Origin: Clavelina lepadiformis
Lineage: Eukaryota; Chordata; Ascidiacea; Aplousobranchia; Clavelinidae
DNA length: 64,000 nucleotides
Reading direction: 5' to 3'
Assembly (NCBI RefSeq): GCF_947623445.1
Contig: NC_135241.1
Location: 15,936,501-16,000,500 of the forward strand
Below the pieces are notes generated by a model. It was not told the DNA's origin, ran no database searches, and was given only the letters and a program-made list of their open reading frames with translations. The position numbers and the translations under genes were made by a program. Within the stretch, counting starts at the first letter, position 1. Each line of letters begins with the position of its first letter. This document shows, one piece after another, positions 51,380 through 63,015 of this stretch.

Positions 51380-54131
51380 TTTTTTCAATGCTTTTACTGT
51401 GTGTGAAAGTTTACTATGTTGTTTTGCAGTAATGTTCTATCATTCAGTTTGTTCCCTTCGTGTGTAATAGGGTTCTTCACGGGATGTAATAAGATTTGAT
51501 TGAAACACAGACGTGGCATAAAATTTCTGTCAATCGATGTGATTGACCCGAGTATTCAAAACTTGCCTTTTTGTGTGTCAAGGCTTTATTGCAACTTTTT
51601 ATTGCTTCTGTTCAAAATGATAAAATATATTGTTTTAGACAACTCTTGACATTAGTTTGTATAATTGCCAGGACATAGAAGCAATGCAAGTTGAAAGATT
51701 AGTGAGTGTCGTTGCAGTAGCACTCATAAAGGACCCAACGTACCCTTCATTAAAACATTACGAGTTCTACGTAATGCTTCAGAAAAGTCTGTTAGACCAA
51801 TCAGACAGCCAGTGTCTGTGAATTACCCTATCAAATGTGCATTTAAAACATTTTAAACTTCCATGTCACATGCAAAAGTTAGGCTAAAATGTTCTTATAC
51901 TGATGAAATTTGACTTTTTTTGGCCAAAAAGTTTAGTCTTCAATTCAGGGAGCCATTGCATGAAAACATGTTTGTTTGATGAAATATAAGTTAAGGCATA
52001 CAGAAATCACATGAAAAACTTTAGGGAGTGTGGAATTGTTTGGATACTGTATACCGGCTGAGTTGACACCCGTTTAAGTTCACAGTTTGCTCGTTAAGAA
52101 GGCAAAAATTTATCACAAGATCCAGATTCAACTTTTTCAGATTAGTATGTTGGTATTTACAGTAAATCAATCATGTCATTAAAAAAGAACAAGTAGCTTT
52201 GTTGTAAACACATCCCAAATCGTCAGCTGAGCTGAGGCATTTTATTTCCAAATTGTCTCCGCTGTACTTTCAAAAAAGTTGACTAACTTCAGCTAAGGCA
52301 TCCATCAGTTTTGAATGGTATGTGATCAGCGCCTGTAGTTTTGCCCATACATACATTACCTAATAATTCATCTATTGTATAGCTACTGTATTTACAAAAC
52401 CCTAACTGCCATGTTCACACAAACTGCTCAGATTAAGTTGTAGACTTTTACTGTTATAGCATTTTTAGTAATTTCACCCCAGAATAAAACAAAGTAGCCC
52501 ATTTTTACAAGGCTTGATGAGCCCTAAATAAAGTGTCTTCTGATGGTGGTTTACCAGTAAATGCTTGCGGGAAATTGTACCAAAACTGTCCTTGTAATTG
52601 ATTAGGGTTTTTAACTTGTACCAAAAGAACTCCAACCGGATAAATTTGTATTTACAAATGTACAAAAGTTACACTTGATTATTATTAGTACAATCATTGA
52701 ACAGCATTGCATCAGTACAAAGTACCAGCAAAACTGTTTACTACTACCAATATTGATTACATAGACAAGGTGTCGATGGAACTACATGTGTTTGAAACAC
52801 ACAAAATGCACGGCAAAAAACGCATTCAGTATATGACAAGATCAATTGAAATCTAGAAAGCTCGAACAACATACACCAAACCCAAGCATTATCATGACAT
52901 GACCAAAGAATCAAAGCTTATACACAACCATCGCGAAACAACGAAACGCAGTGAATTCAAAAGCATAATATAAAACACTAACATGGCATAATAACAAAAT
53001 GTAAAAATATGCAAACATGTTGTAAAAAATGCAAATCGCATTTTGAAGTGCATTATGAAAAAAGATTTTGCTTAAATCACAAGCCAAGTTGAATTGAACA
53101 AATTCAAGCAACTGAACTTGCTGCTACACAGTTTCACAAAACTGATAACTGTGTTTTCTATGAAGACTAATCAAGAAAGAAATTCTTCACAAGTTTAAAA
53201 GTTGAGAAGAGAAAGGAGTTCAATCACCGAGTAGTAGTAAAAAGTATCATTAACTTATATTGTTAACTCAAACTAGTAAATATCAATTACATAAGCATGG
53301 TTTTTTCAGTTAAAGAAAAAGCAAATAAAATACCAATAGATTTGCGATTGTATCAGTTCAAAGAATAAAATTTGATTTCAAATGATATTAAAACTATTCA
53401 GTATCATAAATTTGGAGTAACTTATATCAATGCTCTATTTTTGTTCATATGCATATCTTGAATTAATAATTGCATATGCATATCTTGAATTAATTGGTAT
53501 ACAAAACTTACACAAACCTGAAGTTCGCAACAAATTTTCAATCATTTTATTATATTTCGTGACATTTACAGGTGCACAATATAGAAAAGCAAGCCAGAAT
53601 TTTCAAACCAATTCCGGAAAAGTATTAACGCCAACTAATTCAAGCACTAAATTAAATGTTCAAATACGCCATTAAACCAATAAAGTCCTTTACTTTCACA
53701 TCTACAGTTATACTATGAGTTATTGACTAAAATTACGATAACTATTGAGTGATAGGATTTGGTTTGTAATATAACGTGAGGAGCTTATTTATCTGTCCTT
53801 AAAATGATTGCTTGTGTCAACCAAGCATTTCTTCACAAAATAAAACCAAAGGATTTCAAAAATGAGAAAGTTGGAGTTGGATCTTTTGCGATTCAGGACT
53901 CCTTATTCTATAATACATACTCCTAATGACCCTGCAACTAAATGTATATTAAAATGTCTCATTTTTTACTATTAGAAGTGAAAAGAGGCACAAATCAGCA
54001 AGAGAACACAACAAATAATCTTATCCTTCTCTGGCAATCTACAAATTTCAGTACAATAGGATGGAACAAAGATAGCAACATCTGAACTGAGCATAGAAAG
54101 CACAAATTAAAACCAAGCAAAATTAGTCAAG
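51380..54131. other. Tail-to-tail spacer between AMPK beta and TRAF3IP2-like gene
   Basis: It should contain both 3' UTRs. No gene is recognised. A 26-bp direct duplication (CATATGCATATCTTGAATTAAT twice) lies at about 53446-53495. Confidence 0.4.
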
Positions 54132-57100
54132 TTAAATTTGCTTTGGTGTAGTTTCTGCACTTTTTGTGCTGTAACTGTCGTAACGTTCAATTGTATATTT
54201 GGGGCGTTGTCCAGGCTTTGGTTTGATGTACTTTTCTTGACCAAATATGCGATATATGATATCCTCATACTCATCTGGCCACTGAAAAATTTTCGTATCA
54301 TGGAGCCAGCCAGGAACATGACTCTGTTGGCAAAAGATTTGCTAAGAGTTCTTTGATTGATACAAAGATGCTAATGATGACCACAATGGGCATATACTTG
54401 TAGTAACCTGATTAAGCTGTAATTATTAGGGATGAGCCGATATGAACCCAAACCCGAATAGATTAGCCGAATATCGCCTGTGTGGAAGATTTGGGCAAAT
54501 AATAACAATGGCGAACCCAAATACAAGACTACTTATAGATTTATCGACTTTGGTATGAAAAATTAATCCATTTTCCTGGCAAAGCTAAACAAGAGTCAAC
54601 ATTTTTTACTGAAAATCATTTACTTAAGGATTTTGCTTTTCAAAGCGCCATTCAATCATTAATTTTTAGCAATTATGTCATGTTACAAGCGAGATTTGGC
54701 AACTTTCTGATAGAATTTTATCATCTGGTGCTGATACAAATAGATATGTTATTCGTTCGGGTCGACCTTTATGATATCCAGATTCGTACAAACCCGAATT
54801 GTTGTCTTCGTGACACATCCCTAGTATTTTAGGGATGAGCCGATACGAACTCAAACCTAAATAGGTTCGCTGAATATCGTTTTTGTGGAAGATTCGGGCA
54901 AACACGAATACTAACAATCGCGAACCTGACTTTGGTATAAATTGATGACCTAATTTCTCAGCGAAGCTAAAAGAGCATCAATTGTACTTACAATGAAGAT
55001 CATTTTCCTAATGACTTTGCTTTATCTAACGCTTTTAAAACATTATATTTTTCAAACAATGTGAATTGTTTAGCAATTACGTCATGTTACAAGCAAGACT
55101 TGACAACTTATGGATGAAATTTTATTGTTTGGTTCTAATACGAATAGATTCGGGATTCATTCGTATCGACCTACGTGATATTCAGGTTCGTGTGAACCTG
55201 AATAATCTTCCTTGCGGCACATCCCCAGTAATTATCATCTAATAAGACTGATTATTATTGTTTGTTATCAAAGTATAAGGTTTTTCAATGAAGTACGAAC
55301 ATAAATTTCACACTTCAATTCAAAGTCAACCTTTATTAATACCTTAATTTCAATACCCTATTCCAAACACTAAGAGATGGCCATCTCTTAGTACACCTGA
55401 AGAAGCAAGCTTATGCTTGCGAAAGCTCGTGTAGAAGAATCAAAAATAAAGTTAACCTCAGAGTGCCAACTTATATATACTGAATTTTCAAGCGGTAAAA
55501 GCCAACATACATTAAATATTCTAAACGCCATTAAACTCACAGATTTTCCAGTTCCAACTAAAACAGGTATAAAGCGTTTGTTAATAGCTCCTTGGTGGAT
55601 GTACTCATTGTGAATCCGCCTGTAGATGTATCTTGTATTGACATTATTCTCCTGCTGATCAGATTGGCGAGGTTCATCTTCCAAAACTATCTCATAATAT
55701 TTTGGGCTCACACATATCAGAACGAAGTCACACTGTAAACGAACAGTAATATGAGTGCTGTTGTTTTTGTGCCACTGAGAAAAGCCCTTGACATTTGACG
55801 TAAGGGATTTCAAAACAAAAACAGCAGTATTTTATGATGAATCTATGACAAAGAGCATTGTATGAAGGCAAGTGGTAAATAAAGATAAAATTGGCAATCA
55901 ACCACAAATGCTAGCTTTCCTTTTAAGTGTATGACCAGATATATTGCTATCGTACTAACATAAGTACCAAGTTGTACAATAAATAACCACATAATGTACT
56001 TTTTGAAGATTTTTATCAAGCCACTTTGACACACTCTCAGCTTTCTCCTTCTGCTCTAAGACGTCAACAGTCACTTCAATGGAGTTACGCAACAACGTCT
56101 GTGAAATTTGCACAATAGTACGCATGTGGCTTTCGTCTTCATTGGCATATGTGATAAAAACTGTAAAAAATGATTATTTTCAAGCTTGTGTAAAATAATG
56201 CATGACTACATTCACCAAAGATGGTTAGTTAAAATTTTATAACACATATCTCGTCTATATTTTTCTTATCTACATTTTACAGCAAACATCTTTTACAACT
56301 TAAACTACATTATTGCACTCAGTATAAGTAAAATATGTGCCAGTAATGAATGCCTTTTTTCATTGGAGTTGCAGCTTGGGTCTGCATTCTGGTACAATTG
56401 GTCTGCAGCTTTGTAGAATTAGTCCTGCCTGAGCTTGAACCAGTGTTGTAAAATACAGGTCTCTGAAATACATGACATCTCAAAAATCTCAGCAACTTGC
56501 ACAATTTAGACAAAAAAAAGAAAATTTTTAAAGTAATTAATGCATACAAATATGAAACGAGATGGTTCCTGATAACGTATCAGCTAAAATTCATGTTTTT
56601 ATTAACACCGATTTGTCATAAAGTTTTGTTCATACAGCATTTGCTGATGTGGTAGTAACATTCTGGTTATGACTTGGACTGACAGCTTGTTTTCGCATCA
56701 CTGGCTTTTGTCGAGATAAAGATGGCTCTTGATCCTCAACGTGCAATGATGGATATTGAGTTTCGAAACTATAGCTGAAAAGTTATGGGGAAGTATAAGC
56801 AATTATTCAATATACAGCTAACATGAGCAGAACTATTTCCAAAAAAATACTGAACTTTAAGATCACTTAAACCGTATGGAAAAAAATTGGTTCCAATAAT
56901 AAATTGTTATAAGTTCCCAAAATACCACATTTGTTGCATGCAAGTTTCATTTTATATTTAAAGTAATTTAAAGAAAACAAGTAGTTATGTTTTTATTTAG
57001 TAGTCGTGAGTCTAATCTTTTTTTGTTAACCAATACAGTGCCAATTTCAAACCCTGCTTTCCAAAAATGAACAATAAAATTAAATGATACAAAAGTCACA

Positions 57101-60100
57101 AAATCCAACATATTGCAAGGTTTTTGATAAGTGATGAGAATGTTATCTATTCTCAAACTGAGGTAAGTCTATGCAAAATTTAAACCCGACAATAATTCTA
57201 ACCGTTTGACTCTCGATTACCGAAATTTTCTGTGTTCATCCGTGATCCATTTGTTGTATTTTTGCTAGTATGTTTCAGTTAATTTTGTCTTGCCTGAATT
57301 TGGTACTGTTCACCAGAATCACTGAACAGGAGCAAGCATCGTTTGTGCCTTGCCCAAGAACATTTCAACGATAATTAATTAATTGAACAGGGGTTTACAA
57401 CATTGTGACCCTGGCGCTCTAACCCCTCCACTGCTGTTCCAATTTGCCACACATTTCACATTCACAGTATTTTTTATTATCTATATTTTGACTGGAATGA
57501 ATAAGCTATCTTATTACATAGCCTGTGGATGACAGCAACGTTCACTCATAAGCAACAAGCCGAAACCAAGTTGCAATTACTACGTTTTCATTATGTCATC
57601 TTAACTACCATCAAAATTCCACTTTCCACCAATACCTCGCCTCCTAACTAAATCTTACTATTAACCACGAGATGTAGATTGGAACCAGAGATGAAAATTG
57701 GTCTGGGTTTCTAAAATAACTTGTTTCTTTTCTGAGATTTTCATAATGTTATCTTATTCAGCAGTATGACATCACTGACACTTTCAAATCTTTCACATCA
57801 CTGCTGTTCCACTTCTGTTTTACAGTTGAAAAAGCCAATCCGTTGTTCTTTTGTAGGCCATATTTAACTTAAAGGCCTAATGTGTTATTTGTCACGGGTC
57901 CGCTGGCGCCGTGAATCCTAAGGCATCTGCCTCAGATCGCCATAGTGTAGTTACAGTTACACCCTTCTATCAAATTCTTGATTACAAGGAGTAAACTTTA
58001 AACACATGACTACGGAAAAAAAACGAAAAAGATTGTAAACATATTCCACTTAAGTTAAATGAACCTAAAAATAAAAGCATTAAATACATGAACTGCTTTA
58101 AATTTCTAAAATCATGCCATCCATGGAATTTCATGTTTATGACTAGTACATTACCAGTCTTCAGTGCCTGTAGAACTCGTTGAAATTTGCTTTTCATAAG
58201 AGACTTCTGTTGGCTGTGATTGCGTTGGTGATTGCTGCTGAAAAGGTGGACCCGATATCCCAGTTAATGAATGCTCCAAGCCAATGTTAGTAGAGCTTCT
58301 ATCATTCCTACAAAAAATTGGAATTAATTAGAATAAAATGCATTTAATTTCTTGCATTGTTTTAATAGCATCCAACAAAAACACAAAACCTTATTACTAA
58401 CGTAGACTGTGGCATGTGATAAGGATTGGAGTATGCAGGGTCCTGATAACCAGAACTCAAGGCTTGATGACGACAAGCATCTAATGCAGAAAGCGAACGA
58501 CCCATATTAGGTTGAACATTATGATTGCATTGTGATGGTGGATGTGAATTGGAATGTTTATAAAAATTTAGTCTAGGTTGTTGAATTTGCGCTGAGTAAC
58601 TTTGCATATCAGGAGGAATATTCCTGCGCATGTTTGGCCCACTCATAAAAGATCCATCAGATGACACATAATCAACGCAAAATGATTCAGTTTCATTGAC
58701 GTTAGGACGAAAATCTTCAACTGGAAAACGATTAGACAAATGAGAACAGCCAGAATGCATTTGTCGCGATACATTTTGTGAAGTATGACTTGATGATGGC
58801 TGGTAATTGGATGTTTGCTGGTCGCATCCAGCTTCTGCAAAAACAAACCAAAGATATAGTCATGTACTTCTATTTCTAGGAGTGTCAATTTTTTATGCCT
58901 AGGGAGGCAAACTACAGAATAAATAACTGTTAAAACATATTCTAAAACAATTTATCCCAAATCCAGAATTTCAAATTCTGTTCTGGAATAGTCTTAACTC
59001 TTAACATAATTCTGTGAAACATGTGAAATGTAACAATAGTAGTCCAACGGCAAATCTATCATGGCACTACTAGTCATCGAATACAACAGTTTATACATTT
59101 AAGATAATATAGTGCCATAACATTTAACATGATCTGACAGCAGCAGTAGTAATAAAAAAAATTCATAAAACTAGAAAATCTATTACATGACTGTTCTGGC
59201 TTCCTATTGCAAACCTGAATTCATGTGAAAACAGCAACACATAAAAACGACGCAAGTAAAAGAGTTTAATAGCAATTTAATAACTGGTTAATAAGAATAA
59301 CATAAAAATCGGATTCCACCTTTGAGATATAATTCTCCTGGATTTGGTATTCTATGATGTACATCCCTAATCATGCTGTATGGGTTTACCAAGTACAAAA
59401 CTATGTTTTAGTAAACATTTGTGATCACAAAATGAAAAGTGAGACTCAAAGATTGCTTTATAACAATCACCAGCTTTTGAAATATTTTTATCCGATTTAT
59501 TCTTCCACCACACAAAAAAAAACTGAGCAACCAATCTAAGTTATATTTGCATTTAGAATTTGAGACTTGGAATCTTCCTCCACATAAATTCAACACAACG
59601 GGAAATATCATTTAGGTATAGTAGATAAACCTGTATTTATAGTATGTACTACTGGATTAGCTTATTTACGTGGTTCAGAATTTTCAGGCATTCCTTCATT
59701 TCCCAAAGGATGCTGCACAGGATGACGACTGCAATCTTCTAGTGTTGATCGCAGTGAATCCACGGTGAAAGTAGAAGATGCCTTTTCCAATAAACAAAAT
59801 GATATTAAAACGATAAAATTAAATATGCTGAAAAGATAGTAATAGAAGTTTAAGTATGGTACAGATAATAAGAAATCTTTATGCATCCGCATTTGGTCAA
59901 ACAATCTCAATGGCGCACGAGCCTCAAAGAACCTTGCATGGCATAAGCCAACACAATTATAAACATTGTGCGATTTCCCCAAGACAAGCAAACCCGAGGT
60001 GTGTTTTGTCATGCAAAAATTACTACTTGGTGTGAAAAACATCGAAAAATGACCTTTGACCTTTGTCATTTTTAGAAAGCAATGGTTTGGTCCACCATGA

Positions 60101-63015
60101 ATGTTTTGTATTAAAAATAATACCTCATAATTAGGGCGATTATTTTTTGACTTGTCAAAAAAAGTCAAAAATTTGTCAAATTTATAGCGTTAGGTCAAAA
60201 ATTGTCAAAATATTTTACAAAGTCAAAATTGTTTACAAACTGCATTGTCGTGGTGCCGTAGTGGTTTCACTGTCAGTGAACTTTTCATTTTACACATTGT
60301 AGCCTACTTCATACTGTTGTAAATGGCCCATTGTCTACTTATTGTGAATCATAAACCATTAAGTTAAATAATTAGGTTGATATGGTGTGATGCTCAACAA
60401 ACCTCAAAGCGTGTAAGATTTTTGGTAGGTCCTAAGTCATTTTGCGGCAGCTGTAGGTTAGGTGCGGCTCTTGCTTCGGTTTTGCTTTAGATACTTCATG
60501 TATCTTTAGTTTAGTGTATTGAACGGATTGAACAGTTTTTGTTGTGTCTTAACTGCAGTTTTTTGGCAGTGATTTGTAATCAGCTCATTTCCCTTTACAG
60601 AATAGGCTAGGTCTGTGTTCAGATTTTTGCCCTTCTGTTAGACTACAATAAATTTTAAATTTTTGTACAATAATGCGTAATTAACTACTTGAGTTCTTCA
60701 TACGTCAAAATTTGTCAAAAAAAAGTTTTTTGATGTCAAGATTTGTCAAAAGTTTCAATTTTTTGGTCAAAAATTTTCGTTTTTAGGTCAAAAAATAATC
60801 GCCCTACTCATAATTAATCAGAATTATTACCTTTGTCTTTGATAACAATTTGTAGATGTTTTCATATAAAATTACTTAAATTTCCTAATGTCATAACATA
60901 GTGTCCCCAGTCAAACAACATATGGACAGGTGTTTGTAATTATGATAACTGGTACAATAGTGCTAATAAATGTTAAGGCATAATACCCCTATAACTTGCA
61001 CAAAATTTGGCGTTGATTTTGCCAACTTTAAATAATAAAAACTTTGAATTGGTCTAAATAGCAACAAAAAATAAAAATGACCAAAAATAACTTTTGACAA
61101 CAAAGTTTCAATACGTAACTTCGCCTAATGTAGACTAGATTCAATGCACGGAACATATGTACAAGGCAACAGTCAACATGCTGCCTTGCTAGTTGCTACC
61201 AAATAGTGGGTAGAGCAACATTGAATTCTTGACACACGATGTCCAAAACAAACATGTTTGATAAGACAGAAGAAATAGGATTGGATGTGATAAGTCGTAT
61301 TTTGACTAATGGTTCTCTGGTTCGTGTTTTTGATCTTATTTATAATACTGCAAGTATCAGCGCAATTTAATTAACTTACGAATTCATCCTTCTGCCTACA
61401 ATTGATTGGCAGGTGGGTATTCACATGCAAAAGTTCAATTGTTCTTGTTGACCGCAAACTTTGTGCTTCGTTTCTAATTTGATTGGTAAACCGGTAATAC
61501 AGATTATGTACTTGCGTTGGTTGCATGATCACAATTTGCAATTGCAAGGTTACACGTGATTGGACTTATTTTGTTTCATCTAATTTTATAACAATCACCA
61601 AGACTGTTTTCAACAATCAAGCTATTTCACTTCTTTCATTTTGTTTTAGTTTCATTAAGTATTTGATCGTTTGATCAGAAGAGCCATGTTTGTCGAGAAA
61701 TTATATGGTCTTGAAGATGAGGTTACGGCAAGCTTGCAAAGCAACAATAACTTATCAAGTGTTAAAACGCGACGAACATTGCGGTGTTGTCTCAAATTTA
61801 TTAAGGTAAAAGTTTTTAATGTATTGCTCATATTTTGCTGTAATACTTTAGTATGTCATATAATTTTCAAACCTTATGTGTACATATTACTCATAAATAC
61901 ACATGTGTTATGGTTGCAGCTGGCCACCGACTTCTTCGAAAGAGAGAGAAGTACGTGTCAATTGGTGGAGTCATACCTATGATCAAAGGCTTGGCACAAA
62001 AATTTTCACCATGTGAAGATTCACGCACCTTGGCACTTTTTAAAGCAACATCTAGAACCAGTTGCAAGCCAGATTTTGGTTTGTCTTCGACCACTCACCG
62101 TAATGGTTTTTGCACATAAGCATTGCAACATGGTTGAAACCGAAATACAAGATAAATTATTTCCAAAAAGTGGAGGGAGTTCAAGTAAGTCCTATAGGAT
62201 AAATAAAACTTAGTGCTTTTGTTACCACCATTCTTATTTTGATAATGGCTGATAAGACATTTTTTACTACAGGTCAATTGAGCTGTTGAATCGGAAATGC
62301 TCATACTTGAACAAGACAGCATAGAAACTCGAAATAAAAGCACGAGTATCAACTGGTTTCAGCATCGCCTTCCAAGTGGTAGCAAACATTTGGATGATCT
62401 AGTGGGTTGTGGTGTCGAGTGTGCCGGCAATATTAGCGATGTGGAAGAAGATCTTGAAGGGGCACTAAATCCATCAGCAGAATTTGCAATCTTTCTGAAG
62501 TTTCAGATCCAACCAAATACCACTGACACGCTAAACTGATGGCAAACAGTGCTGGACGGTTGCCTCTGCTAAAGCAGTTGGCTTTCAAATATCTCTGCAT
62601 ACCTGCCACATCAGCATCTTCGGGGAGATCTTTTCCAGCGCAGGATTAACTGCTACGTAGTTGCGATCTCAATTGAAGCCGGACATTTGGAAAGCCTTAA
62701 TGTATTGCACTGCAATAAACTTGTGCTTTGATTGTGTTTTTGTTTTCTGGATTCAGGGTAGGTATTTAGAATAATTCTAAAATAGTAAATTATTCTGCAA
62801 TGCCCATCCTACCTATGGCTGTATAAATGACCAAATCAGTAGGATGCTTAATTATTTATAGATGAAACACTTTACATCGACACCAGCACATTACATGGAC
62901 AAATCGTAATTGAAATTCTTTTCTATAACAAAAAGCAAAAACATACCAAGCTGCTTTGTGATGGGACTCGATGTATTTGTTCATTACCATCTCCCATAGA
63001 CTGATTTCCAAACAT
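54132..63015 (-). CDS. TRAF3IP2: TRAF3IP2/Act1-like SEFIR adaptor protein
   Basis: Exons, 5' to 3': 63015-62947, 59781-59670, 58834-58402, 58307-58155, 56774-56636, 56462-56354, 56160-56000, 55732-55541, 54323-54132, all in phase (519 aa; human Act1 about 574). Act1 is the cytoplasmic adaptor of IL-17 receptor signalling and binds receptors through SEFIR-SEFIR contacts. The N-terminal two-thirds is low-complexity, rich in Ser, Gln, Asn and Pro, with no domain. The SEFIR domain starts at about residue 336 with KKVFITYANEDESHM, then SKWLDKNLQKCDFVLICVSP, NTRYIYRRIHNEYIHQGA and NKRFIPVLVGTGK, closing with HVPGWLHDTKIFQWPDEYED. The order and spacing match Act1 (HTKYIHRM...[21 protein letters not shown]) better than IL-17 receptors, and no membrane segment is seen. 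The exon ending at 56354 needs a GC donor (AAG|GCATTC). Intron 1 holds an hAT element and a dead transposase. The N-terminal exons rest on splice phase only. Confidence 0.88.
54427..55227. mobile_element. Tandem dimer of an hAT-like element (397 + 398 bp)
   Basis: Copy 1 (54427-54823) and copy 2 (54830-55227) run in the same orientation. Each starts TAGGGATGAGCCGATA and ends in CACATCCC(T/C)A. GTAATTAT flanks the whole dimer at 54419-54426 and 55228-55235, an exact 8-bp duplication, and only GTATTT separates the copies. Internal blocks such as GAAGATT(T/C)GGGCAAA and CGTTCGGGTCGACC / CATTCGTATCGACC are shared. No coding content. It lies in an intron of the TRAF3IP2-like gene. Confidence 0.8.
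55369..55392. repeat. Perfect 24-bp palindrome
   Basis: The half-site ACTAAGAGATGG is followed at once by its exact reverse complement. A second hairpin (GCAAGC TTAT GCTTGC) comes 13-15 bases later. Together they look like the end of a dispersed element inside the TRAF3IP2-like intron. Confidence 0.55.
57320..57435 (-). repeat. SINE-like repeat, copy 2, with tRNA-like end
   Basis: It shares GAACAGGAGCAA, CTTGCCCAAG and CAACGATAA with 28990-29090. The reverse strand of its right end (GGGGTTAGAGCGCCAGGGTC) resembles a tRNA D-arm/A-box region, which suggests a tRNA-derived SINE head. Confidence 0.45.
60132..60806. mobile_element. hAT-type non-autonomous element, 675 bp, with GTCAAAA arrays
   Basis: Terminal inverted repeats TAGGGCGATTATTTTTTGAC / GTCAAAAAATAATCGCCCTA are flanked by an exact 8-bp duplication CTCATAAT (60124-60131 and 60807-60814). 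Both subterminal regions are packed with GTCAAAA/TTGTCAAAA repeats, as in 43296-43932, although the terminal sequences differ after TAGGGC. It lies in intron 1 of the TRAF3IP2-like gene. Confidence 0.85.
61684..62710 (+). pseudogene. Broken hAT (ZBED-like) transposase gene
   Basis: Fragments in different plus-strand frames follow the order of an hAT transposase: EKYVSIGGVIPMIKGLAQK (about 61951-62007), then the C-terminal dimerisation region KQLAFKYLCIPATSASSG (about 62564-62617), continued in another frame by EIFSSAGLTAT-stop-LRSQLKPDIWKALMYC (about 62624-62707). At least two frameshifts and several stops break it, and no N-terminal zinc finger is evident. It is a dead copy nested in an intron of the minus-strand TRAF3IP2-like gene. 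Whether it once mobilised the nearby short elements is unknown. Confidence 0.7.

Noticed and set aside
57885..57960. Possible tRNA-derived sequence (CTGGCGCCGTGAATCCTAAGG...)
   Set aside because: Some D-arm likeness, but no B box at proper spacing.
59662..60168. 168-codon minus frame
   Set aside because: Only its 3' part (59781-59670) is a real exon of the TRAF3IP2-like gene; the rest is read-through of the intron and runs into the hAT element.
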